From: an uncultured Lachnospiraceae bacterium
GTDB taxonomy: Bacteria; Bacillota; Clostridia; Lachnospirales; Lachnospiraceae
Length of the DNA: 14,934 nt
Direction: 5' to 3'
Assembly (NCBI GenBank): GCA_905236615.1
Contig: CAJORC010000256.1
Location: 1 to 14,934 of the forward strand
A program made the position numbers and the translations under genes. The notes beneath the pieces were generated by a model. That model made no database searches and had not been told where the DNA came from. It saw only the letters and a program-made list of their open reading frames with translations. This document shows positions 1-6,064 of the stretch, piece by piece (the first letter of the stretch is position 1; each line of letters begins with the position of its first letter).

Positions 1-487
1 CTTCATCCGTTATGATCGCTTCTGTAGGATATGCGCGGATCTCGGTTCTCGCAGTTGCAATACCGTATGACACTTTTGATCTGTTCACGGTACTCTGTGT
101 ATTTAATACGATTGCATTTGTAAGTGCCTCAGTAACCGGATTTCCAAATGCGTCGAAATACCCTCCTGCGGTATAGGTTTTCATTTCGTCCAGACCGCTT
201 GTATACAGCATTGCGTTTATATTCGCTGTATTTACGTTTTCATCAACTTTTTTCAGGTCATGCATTTTTGTTGCCGGATCATTCATAACCTGTGCGTTTA
301 TCAGCTGTATCTGCTCTTTTGTCACAAGCAGTTCATCAACATTCTGTATCTGTCTGCTGAGCCAATAGGGTGTAAAGCTCATTTCCCTTGTAACATCCTG
401 CATATATGCTGCAGCAGCATAAGTATTCGTCCCTGACACCATTGTCATGACCATTGATAATGCTATTATTTTTTTCAGTATCTTCAT
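1..487 (-). CDS. Secreted SH3-type (NlpC/P60-associated) protein, N-terminal part, cut by window edge
   Basis: The reading frame opens at an ATG (complement of 485-487) behind a strong GGAGGA site and stays open for 162 codons to the window edge, so the C-terminus is missing. Residues 1-25 form a Sec signal peptide: basic MKILKK, a hydrophobic core, then TYAAAA. The mature part begins with a TPYWLSRQN segment and, near residue 145, a YGIATARTEIRAYPT stretch. Together these resemble the N-terminal stabilising region and SH3b1-type domain found ahead of NlpC/P60 peptidases in clostridia (recognised from memory). The likely role is cell-wall binding or hydrolysis outside the membrane. Whether a catalytic domain follows cannot be seen. 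It lies downstream of the TNT gene on the same strand, but 459 bases and a palindrome separate them, so it is probably its own transcription unit. Confidence 0.72.
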   Translation of the reverse strand, partial: MKILKKIIALSMVMTMVSGTNTYAAAAYMQDVTREMSFTPYWLSRQIQNVDELLVTKEQIQLINAQVMNDPATKMHDLKKVDENVNTANINAMLYTSGLDEMKTYTAGGYFDAFGNPVTEALTNAIVLNTQSTVNRSKVSYGIATARTEIRAYPTEAIITDE

Positions 488-508
488 TTCTTCCTCCTTC
501 ATCCGGCT

Positions 509-514
509 ATTATA
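509..514 (-). promoter_or_regulatory. Possible -10 box for the SH3-type protein gene
   Basis: On the minus strand the hexamer TATAAT lies 21 bases upstream of the start codon and just before the ribosome binding site. No convincing -35 hexamer sits at 16-18 bases, so the assignment is tentative and would imply a very short leader. Confidence 0.3.
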
Positions 515-652
515 CACTGCAAAATCTCCAATCTTTATATCGGTTCTGACAGATCATTCTTTAATAAAAAATCTGGATATATTTAGATACATGGCAGAGT
601 ATGTTATCACCGTCTATCGACTTAATATGGTCATTGTGATGACAGGATCTCG

Positions 653-887
653 AATTCTTCATATCGCCAGCTCTTTCATAATCAGGCGATTACAGGTCTC
701 ATGAATGATCCGAACGGTTTTGTATGGCATAATAACAGATGGCATCTTTTTTGTTAATGACGGAGATGCCGTATTTACATCCCGCGTATTTCCGGATGAC
801 AGCGAGCACTGCTTCAGCATCGAAGGCGACACCTTCAACAGAATGTGGACTCTTAAGCGGGCTGTTAAAGAAGAATTTCTTATCTGA
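653..887 (+). pseudogene. GH32 sucrase (SacA/ScrB-like) remnant with large internal deletion
   Basis: Two pieces of a glycoside hydrolase family 32 enzyme are fused out of frame. The first (653-754) reads NSSYRQLFHNQ, then LMNDPNGFVWHNNRWHLF, which is the N-terminal nucleophile motif (NDPNG, catalytic Asp) of sucrose-6-phosphate hydrolases; it hits TAA at 755. The second (744-887, next frame) reads IFFVNDGDAVFTSRVFPDD and runs to TGA; this is the typical end of the GH32 C-terminal beta-sandwich. An intact enzyme has about 480 residues and only about 80 remain, so roughly 400 codons are gone. The seam lies in the T-run near 744-752. There the codons for HLF and IF(V) could share an ATCTTT-type microhomology, a plausible deletion mechanism (inference). 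No start codon in frame with the first piece is evident. It encodes no functional enzyme. Confidence 0.8.
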
Positions 888-902
888 AACTTAAACATAA
901 AC

Positions 903-935
903 GGGGACGGTTCCCTGCGATAAGGAACCGTCCCC
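903..935. terminator. GGGGACGGTTCC palindrome, possible bidirectional terminator or REP-like unit
   Basis: Perfect 12-bp arms (903-914 and 924-935) flank a 9-base loop. The stem is GC-rich and followed by only moderately T-rich sequence on either side. It sits between the GH32 remnant and the stop codon of the TNT gene, where a terminator for the minus-strand operon would be expected. The GGGGACGGTTC core also resembles dispersed palindromes seen in clostridial genomes (recollection, not checked). Confidence 0.6.
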
Positions 936-946
936 ATATTTTATCT

Positions 947-2032
947 TTATCTGTATTCAATTCTCTGCAGATATCCTGCATTAATATAATCGCCAACCGA
1001 ACTCGGAAGCTGTACCTGTGTTGCTCCTCCCGGCTGGTCAAACCAGGGTGCTACCATTCCGACTTTTGCCGTAAAAGGCTTTGTTACCACAAACACGCTG
1101 TACGGCTTATATTCCGAATCCGGTGCAGCTGAATATTTCTCATAGGAATCTCCGTATAATGAAGTATAGGTTCCGTAGTCACTTCCATACCTGTCAAGCT
1201 TCATTCCCGGGATAAAGGTGAATTCAAACGGTTCACCCCAGTATCCGTCATTAGGCGGCCATATTACTTTTCCTGTTGTCTGGTCAAAATAGTTGGGATT
1301 ATTATAAATATCCCTGTGAAGATAGTATATTTCCTCTATCGGAGCATTTTCTCCCCAGCTCTTCAGTTTTTCTTTATCCGCTTCTGACGGGCTTATCTTA
1401 CCGAAAGCAAGATAGAGGTTGTAATTGTCATCATAAAGTCCAAGACAGGCATCCATGCCTGAGTTCATGGAAAATGCCTTATTAATGACCATCTCCCATG
1501 AACCATATTTTTTATAAAGAAATTCAGGAGTCGGACCGTTTTCATCCCCGTAAGTATTCAGATTACTCTGTTTAACCTTTGCCAGAATCAGAGGATCATT
1601 TTCACTTGCCTTAAGTCTGAGCACATTTCTGGCAGTACTTACCATCCTTGCTATCGTTTCCTCAGAAGCACCGCTTCTCTTCAGGCTGAACATTATATGG
1701 TAGAGGTATTCATCCTGTTTGAGATATTCGATCCTTTCTTTCCTTGCCTTACTCACCACGACAGGATCTGTCCAGTCATAGGAAGCATATACACCCAGAC
1801 GTGTAGAAGCGGGATTAGGCGAAAATCCGTATATTGCATTCGGATTTTCCACTATATCTGCCATAGCTGTCGGATCCAGTCTGGGATCATGCACATAAGA
1901 AAATCCGCTGACACCGGCCGCAATATACCGGTCTTCACTGTAAGCAGCATATACGAATGTCTGCGAAAAGGCCGCGCTGATCATAATAGCTGCTGTCATC
2001 ACTGCAATAATCCGTCTGATCTTTCGTACCAT
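947..2032 (-). CDS. Secreted protein with C-terminal TNT (NAD-glycohydrolase toxin-type) domain
   Basis: 361 residues. ATG at 2032 is preceded by AAGGAGA. Residues 1-30 are a Sec signal peptide (MVRKIRR, hydrophobic core, VYAAY). Residues about 55-205 form a conserved-looking, mostly helical module (ENPNAIYGFSP, YDWTDP, KYGSWEMVINKAF, GMDACLGLYDD) that I cannot name. Residues about 252-358 match the TNT family (tuberculosis necrotizing toxin of CpnT): WPPNDGYWGEP, LDRYGSDYGTY, VAPWFDQPGGATQ and a final NAGYLQ. R281 and Y289 have the spacing of the NAD-contacting Arg and Tyr of TNT (R757, Y765 from memory), and Q339 fits the essential Gln (Q822). The equivalent of TNT Arg780 is not obvious near 298-303. 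The expected activity is NAD(P)+ hydrolysis outside the cell or in a target cell. It is the last gene of a three-gene operon, 17 bases after the phosphatase. No immunity gene is evident beside it. Confidence 0.85.
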   Translation of the reverse strand: MVRKIRRIIAVMTAAIMISAAFSQTFVYAAYSEDRYIAAGVSGFSYVHDPRLDPTAMADIVENPNAIYGFSPNPASTRLGVYASYDWTDPVVVSKARKERIEYLKQDEYLYHIMFSLKRSGASEETIARMVSTARNVLRLKASENDPLILAKVKQSNLNTYGDENGPTPEFLYKKYGSWEMVINKAFSMNSGMDACLGLYDDNYNLYLAFGKISPSEADKEKLKSWGENAPIEEIYYLHRDIYNNPNYFDQTTGKVIWPPNDGYWGEPFEFTFIPGMKLDRYGSDYGTYTSLYGDSYEKYSAAPDSEYKPYSVFVVTKPFTAKVGMVAPWFDQPGGATQVQLPSSVGDYINAGYLQRIEYR

Positions 2033-2049
2033 AGAATCTCCTTTCGTTA

Positions 2050-3717
2050 TTAAGAATTTTTATTTGTGTTTTCCGGTCCTCTGTAATAAAAATTCATCAT
2101 GGTTATATCGTCAAACTGTTCAGCATCCTTAACAAATTCATTTATTCCATCATTAACATTTGAAAGAAGCTTTTCCGGATCCGCATTTGGATCTTTGTTA
2201 AGAATCTTTATCAGCCTGTCTTCACCTAACTGTTCAGCATTCGGAGCGGTCGCCTCGGTTACACCGTCTGTATAAACAAAGAGACTGTCTCCGGGTTCAA
2301 GCTTAAACTCATGCTCTTTGAACATTGTCTCTTCCATAACTGCTACAGCAAGTGTATGCCGGTATCTCACGAGTTCAAACTTTCCGTTTTTATGGCAAAG
2401 TGCAGGATGCTCATGGCCTGCATTGGCAGCAATACCCTTACCTGTAGATATTTCTATGATCGCCAGCCAGACTGTCACAAACATTGCCGCATCATTATCA
2501 TTACATAAAATTTCATTTACATCGGAAAGAATTGCGGCAGGAGAAGAAAAATCCCGCCTGCAGCGTATATTTATCAGAACCTTGCTTATAGCCATGAACA
2601 TTGCTGCAGGTACGCCTTTTCCTGATACATCCGCCATTACAAGAGCGATATGATCATCATCCGGCATAAAGAAGTCGTAAAAATCTCCTCCAACTTCTTT
2701 TGCAGTGTTCATGGATGCATAAATGCTGAATTCTTTCCGCTCCGGATACGGCGGAAATTTCTGAGGAAGCATTGAAGACTGGATTTCATTGGCTACACTC
2801 AGTTCTGTACTGATCCTTTCTTTTTCCGAAGTTGCTGCCTTCAGATTTATCATATAGGATGAAACGCTGTCTGCCATGCTCTTTACATTTTCTGCCAGAG
2901 TCTGCATTTCATCTTTTGTAGTCACGGCAAGGTCGGTAAATTTTAAGTTTTCAGGATCTGTATTGGCATTCATCTCGCTGATAAAAGAATCTGTTTCCTT
3001 TGTGATCCGTTCTATCGGTTCAATAACCTGTTTCTGCATTCGCAGGTTATAAAGTGCTACCAGAACGACCGTTATCAGCAGTGCTATCAGCGAGATTCTT
3101 TTAAGGTAATCACTTATATCCGAATTTATCTCGTTTACATCTATTTCAACACAGATAAGTCCCACAGCTTCACCGGCACTGTCAAACACGACACGATAGC
3201 CATTCAGCATATAACCGTATTCTCTTGAATGTCCTGTAAGGAATCCGCTTTCTTGTCTGCCTTCTCTTACCGCTTTCTGAAGTATTCCAAGTGTATCATC
3301 TTCAAAGCTTCCATCTTCACATGGAGTACCCATGTAGCTGTAAATTCCGGAAACAGGCTTACCCCCTGATAATTCTTCTTCGTTTTTGGCATTTATAGCA
3401 TAGCAGAGGCTGTGCAGCTCATCAATATCATCAAAGTAAACTGCATATAAATACTTTATATCAGCACAGTCTTTTACACGGTTAAGCTGAAGCCGCAGCT
3501 TTTCATACCCTTCCGGCATAGAACGTTCTTTTATCATATCCCCGAAAGAATAGTCATCAGATACCCTGTAAGCTGTTTCCAAAACCATTTCAGAGTACTT
3601 GATATAGTTCTCCATCAGATTTTCGTAATACAGACGGCTTCCTACTGCGGCAATTATAATGGTCAGTATCGCCATAAATATTACTGATATGATTGATGCT
3701 TTAAGTCTTATACCCAA
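2050..3717 (-). CDS. Membrane sensor PP2C-type serine/threonine phosphatase (SpoIIE/RsbU family) with HAMP-like linker
   Basis: 555 residues. The start is a TTG (complement of 3715-3717) with AGAGGTG just upstream; the first internal Met is residue 15, inside the first membrane helix, so TTG is preferred. Transmembrane helices lie near 8-27 and 207-225 and flank an extracellular sensor domain of about 180 residues (Cache-like by position). A HAMP-like and coiled-coil segment spans about 226-315. The SpoIIE phosphatase domain (about 325-545) has the full metal-binding set: D345 in GGDFYD, D363 in MADVSGKG, D484 in VYTDGVTE and D537 in FDDIT. Such proteins dephosphorylate anti-sigma antagonists or similar phosphoproteins in response to an external signal. 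No partner kinase or STAS protein is in the window. It sits between the GNAT and TNT genes with 17-base gaps on both sides. Confidence 0.92.
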   Translation of the reverse strand: MGIRLKASIISVIFMAILTIIIAAVGSRLYYENLMENYIKYSEMVLETAYRVSDDYSFGDMIKERSMPEGYEKLRLQLNRVKDCADIKYLYAVYFDDIDELHSLCYAINAKNEEELSGGKPVSGIYSYMGTPCEDGSFEDDTLGILQKAVREGRQESGFLTGHSREYGYMLNGYRVVFDSAGEAVGLICVEIDVNEINSDISDYLKRISLIALLITVVLVALYNLRMQKQVIEPIERITKETDSFISEMNANTDPENLKFTDLAVTTKDEMQTLAENVKSMADSVSSYMINLKAATSEKERISTELSVANEIQSSMLPQKFPPYPERKEFSIYASMNTAKEVGGDFYDFFMPDDDHIALVMADVSGKGVPAAMFMAISKVLINIRCRRDFSSPAAILSDVNEILCNDNDAAMFVTVWLAIIEISTGKGIAANAGHEHPALCHKNGKFELVRYRHTLAVAVMEETMFKEHEFKLEPGDSLFVYTDGVTEATAPNAEQLGEDRLIKILNKDPNADPEKLLSNVNDGINEFVKDAEQFDDITMMNFYYRGPENTNKNS

Positions 3718-3734
3718 TTTACACCTCTGACGTA

Positions 3735-4271
3735 TTAATTGTTCAAACTGATATCCATTTCATACCATTCCTCGCCGCCCCATTTGGACGCACATTTTTC
3801 ACGTTTGGAAAAGCCGAACTTTGAATACATCTTAACTTTATCCTCTAAGCATGTAAGCACGAGTTTTTTCCTTCCGCGAGCCTTCTCTCTTTCACAATAA
3901 TTATATATAAGAGCTCTGCCCAGTCCCTTCATTCTGTATTCCGGAACTACATCAAGTCCCATTATCATGATATAATCCCCGTCAGGATCATGATTTTTAA
4001 TATCTGTAAAGAATTCATCCTTAAACCAGTATTCATCAGTAGCAATACCATTTAAGAACCCGGCGATCTTTCCTGTATTCCTGTCTATGGCTACCATAAA
4101 CAAGTCTGATGCCGCTTTTATCCTCTCTGTCATTCTCTCCTCAGTACATGCTTCATGCGGCGGAAAGCATATTCTTTCTATCTTTGCAGCTTCTTTCGCC
4201 TCTTCCTGCTTTATGGTACGGAATTCAAAATTATTCATTATTTCATCTGATATTTTTTCCTGTGTATTCAT
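3735..4271 (-). CDS. GNAT-family N-acetyltransferase
   Basis: 178 residues from the ATG at 4271, which lies 9 bases after GGAAGG. A TTG two codons earlier (4277) is only 3 bases from that site and is disfavoured. The fold is visible as an N-terminal beta strand (FEFRTIKQEE), the FPPHEACTEERM helix region, and the acetyl-CoA motif A near 114-128 (DVVPEYRMKGLGRALI, matching R/Q-x-x-G-x-G/A). Strand and helix elements ending in MYSKFGF follow; this phrase is common near the C-terminus of GNAT enzymes, where the Tyr can act as general acid. The FPP-E-A start recalls arylalkylamine/serotonin acetyltransferase-like GNATs, but the substrate cannot be assigned. It is the first gene of the operon with the phosphatase and the TNT protein, and is divergent from bioY. 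Confidence 0.88.
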   Translation of the reverse strand: MNTQEKISDEIMNNFEFRTIKQEEAKEAAKIERICFPPHEACTEERMTERIKAASDLFMVAIDRNTGKIAGFLNGIATDEYWFKDEFFTDIKNHDPDGDYIMIMGLDVVPEYRMKGLGRALIYNYCEREKARGRKKLVLTCLEDKVKMYSKFGFSKREKCASKWGGEEWYEMDISLNN

Positions 4272-4311
4272 ACTCAATTACCTTCCCATTTTTCTCAAAG
4301 TCTTCATATAT

Positions 4312-4320
4312 ATTCTAACA
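4312..4320 (-). promoter_or_regulatory. Candidate extended -10 promoter for the GNAT-phosphatase-TNT operon
   Basis: On the minus strand TGT followed by TAGAAT forms an extended -10 element about 40 bases upstream of the GNAT start. A -35 match at 17 bases is weak. The BirA palindrome lies about 35 bases further upstream. Confidence 0.4.
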
Positions 4321-4352
4321 CAGTTAATGCATAATTATGAATTGATTATTTT

Positions 4353-4385
4353 ATTGTAAACCTATATTATTTTCAGGTTTACAAT
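4353..4385. promoter_or_regulatory. BirA (biotin repressor) operator
   Basis: A perfect inverted repeat with 11-bp arms, ATTGTAAACCT (4353-4363) and AGGTTTACAAT (4375-4385), is separated by 11 bases. Its core, TTGTAAACC and GGTTTACAA, matches the biotin operator half-sites bound by the biotinoyl-AMP form of BirA. The right arm contains the -35 hexamer of the bioY promoter, so binding would block transcription when biotin is plentiful. Confidence 0.88.
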
Positions 4386-4406
4386 TAAGAAACTTTTATA
4401 TATACT
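4378..4406 (+). promoter_or_regulatory. Sigma-A promoter of bioY-bioB
   Basis: -35 TTTACA (4378-4383), a 17-base spacer and -10 TATACT (4401-4406), followed by an AGGAG ribosome binding site at 4428-4432. The -35 lies inside the right arm of the BirA palindrome. Confidence 0.82.
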
Positions 4407-4441
4407 ATTAAAGTCACAATAAAAAATAGGAGAACAAAAAA

Positions 4442-4990
4442 ATGAACACAAAAACACTTTCATTATCATCAGCTAAAAACATTGCCATCATCGGCGTAAT
4501 GGCGGCCATTATCTGTATATGCGGTCCGCTTTCCGTCCCCATCGGAGTAATTCCCGTTTCTCTGACACCTCTTGCAGTATTTCTCACGGTTTATATAATC
4601 GGCAAAAATTCCGGAACAATAGCGTACATTGTTTATCTGCTCATTGGTCTTGTCGGTTTACCCGTATTTTCCGGTTTTACAGGAGGTCCCGGTAAATTAC
4701 TCGGGCCTACGGGCGGTTATATCATTGCTTTTATACTCATGGCATACATCGCCGGAATATTAATTGAAAAATTCCATAATGTTATCGTTCAGATGCTTGG
4801 TTGTCTGGCCGGTCTCATTACCGCTTATATCATTGGAACCATCTGGCTTGCTGTACAGGCATCAATGACAATCCCTGCAGCAATAGCTGTTGCTGTCCTT
4901 CCTTTTATTCCGTTTGACATTATCAAGATCGTAATAGCTGTACTTCTTGGTAAAGAAATAAGAAAAAAACTTTCCGTAATACTTGCTTAA
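4442..4990 (+). CDS. bioY: Biotin transporter S-component BioY (ECF family)
   Basis: 182 residues, the usual length for BioY, with about six hydrophobic helices. The signature LLGPTGGYIIAF lies near residues 86-97, preceded by the VGLPVFSGFTGGPG loop; both belong to the biotin-binding region of BioY. The N-terminal PLSVPIGVIPVSLTPL stretch is also typical. BioY binds biotin in the membrane and works with the shared energising module EcfA/EcfA'/EcfT, whose genes are not in this window. The gene sits directly behind a BirA operator and promoter and is followed 30 bases later by bioB, so the two are probably co-transcribed and biotin-repressed. Confidence 0.95.
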   Translation: MNTKTLSLSSAKNIAIIGVMAAIICICGPLSVPIGVIPVSLTPLAVFLTVYIIGKNSGTIAYIVYLLIGLVGLPVFSGFTGGPGKLLGPTGGYIIAFILMAYIAGILIEKFHNVIVQMLGCLAGLITAYIIGTIWLAVQASMTIPAAIAVAVLPFIPFDIIKIVIAVLLGKEIRKKLSVILA

Positions 4991-5020
4991 TTAATTAAAG
5001 ATAATCGAGGTAAAATAAAA

Positions 5021-5986
5021 ATGAATCTTACTAAACTTGCTGACGAGATAATCAACGGAAAACGCCTTAAAAGGACTGACGATCTTTCTTTTTTTATAGA
5101 CTGCGACCTGAATGAGCTTTCATCTGCTGCCGACAAGATCCGTAAACACTTCGTGGGTGATAAGGTAGACCTTTGTTCTATCATTAATGCCAGAAGCGGC
5201 AAATGTCCTGAGGACTGCAAATACTGCGCACAGTCAGCACATAATCATACAAATTGTGAAGTATACGGATTTCTTCCGTCAGACAAAATAATCGACGCAT
5301 GTAAAACAAATGAAAAAGCCGGTGTTGACCGTTTTGCACTTGTAACTTCCGGTCGTGCCTTAGAAGGTGAAGAATTTGATAAAGCAATAGATACTTACGA
5401 AAAGCTGTCCAAAGAATGTCCTGAGATTGAGCTCTGTGCTTCTATGGGATTCCTTTCCGAAGAGCAGTTCCACAGACTTCATCTCGCAGGTGTGAGCAGT
5501 TATCACCACAATATAGAAACTTCACGGAGAAATTTCAAAAATATCTGCACTACTCACAGCTTTGAACAGAAGCTTGAAACTTTGAAAAAAGTAAAGGCTG
5601 AAGGGCTTTATGTCTGCTCCGGCGGAATCATCGGAATGGGCGAGGACTGGGAAGACCGTCTGGATATGGCTCTGACTCTTTCTGAGGTTGGTGTGGATTC
5701 GATTCCCATAAACGCATTAATGCCTATAGAAGGTACACCTCTTGAAAACAAAGAAGTTTTGACTGAAGACGAGATTTTAAGAACAATCTCAATCTTCCGC
5801 TTCATCAATCCTGAAGCAGAAATCCGTCTTGCCGCCGGCAGAGCGCTGCTTTCAAATGATGGTGAATATGCCTTCTCCGCAGGTGCTTCTGCCACCATAA
5901 CAGGAAATATGCTTACTACAGCAGCATGTGCAACAACAAAGACCGATAAGGAAATGCTGAAACGTATAGGACGTATAACAAAATAA
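5021..5986 (+). CDS. bioB: Biotin synthase BioB, type II-like (lacks one classical [2Fe-2S] cysteine)
   Basis: 321 residues. ATG follows CGAGGT at a suitable distance. This radical SAM enzyme inserts sulfur into dethiobiotin. The CxxxCxxC motif for the [4Fe-4S] cluster is C62, C66 and C69 (GKCPEDCKYCAQ). Other family marks are YHHNIETS (161-168), YVCSGGIIGMGE (197-208), PIEGTP (235-240) and IRLAAGR (268-274). Against the E. coli [2Fe-2S] ligands (C97, C128, C188, R260), C139, C199 and R269 are kept. The C97 position reads alanine (RFALVTSGR, 104-112). Extra cysteines occur at 28, 52, 79, 94, 133, 176 and 303. This fits the type II BioB described from Blautia obeum with an auxiliary [4Fe-5S] cluster (established from memory; its application here is inference). 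It is co-transcribed with bioY; no other biotin gene is present. Confidence 0.95.
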   Translation: MNLTKLADEIINGKRLKRTDDLSFFIDCDLNELSSAADKIRKHFVGDKVDLCSIINARSGKCPEDCKYCAQSAHNHTNCEVYGFLPSDKIIDACKTNEKAGVDRFALVTSGRALEGEEFDKAIDTYEKLSKECPEIELCASMGFLSEEQFHRLHLAGVSSYHHNIETSRRNFKNICTTHSFEQKLETLKKVKAEGLYVCSGGIIGMGEDWEDRLDMALTLSEVGVDSIPINALMPIEGTPLENKEVLTEDEILRTISIFRFINPEAEIRLAAGRALLSNDGEYAFSAGASATITGNMLTTAACATTKTDKEMLKRIGRITK

Positions 5987-6002
5987 ATTAAGATAAAAAA
6001 AT

Positions 6003-6054
6003 AACTTGCAGATAAGCAGTCATTTCAACATGATCATTTATCTGCAAGTTTTTT
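6003..6054. terminator. Bidirectional terminator between bioB and pyk
   Basis: Perfect 13-bp arms (6003-6015 and 6038-6050) with a 22-base loop, flanked by an A-run on the left (5995-6001) and T5 on the right. It can therefore terminate both the rightward bio operon and the leftward pyk transcript. Confidence 0.82.
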
Positions 6055-6064
6055 AGTTCATTTA

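Noticed and set aside
447..704. An 85-residue plus-strand open frame across the SH3 gene start and the intergenic region
   Set aside because: It overlaps the start of the minus-strand SH3 gene antisense, has no ribosome binding site and its sequence resembles nothing; the GH32 similarity lies in another frame.
653..887. GH32 frame break as a simple sequencing error
   Set aside because: A single-base error would restore a frame but not the roughly 400 missing residues between the first and last motifs.
659..937. A 92-residue minus-strand open frame over the GH32 remnant
   Set aside because: It is antisense to clear GH32 motifs and includes the palindrome; no initiation signal or recognisable protein features.
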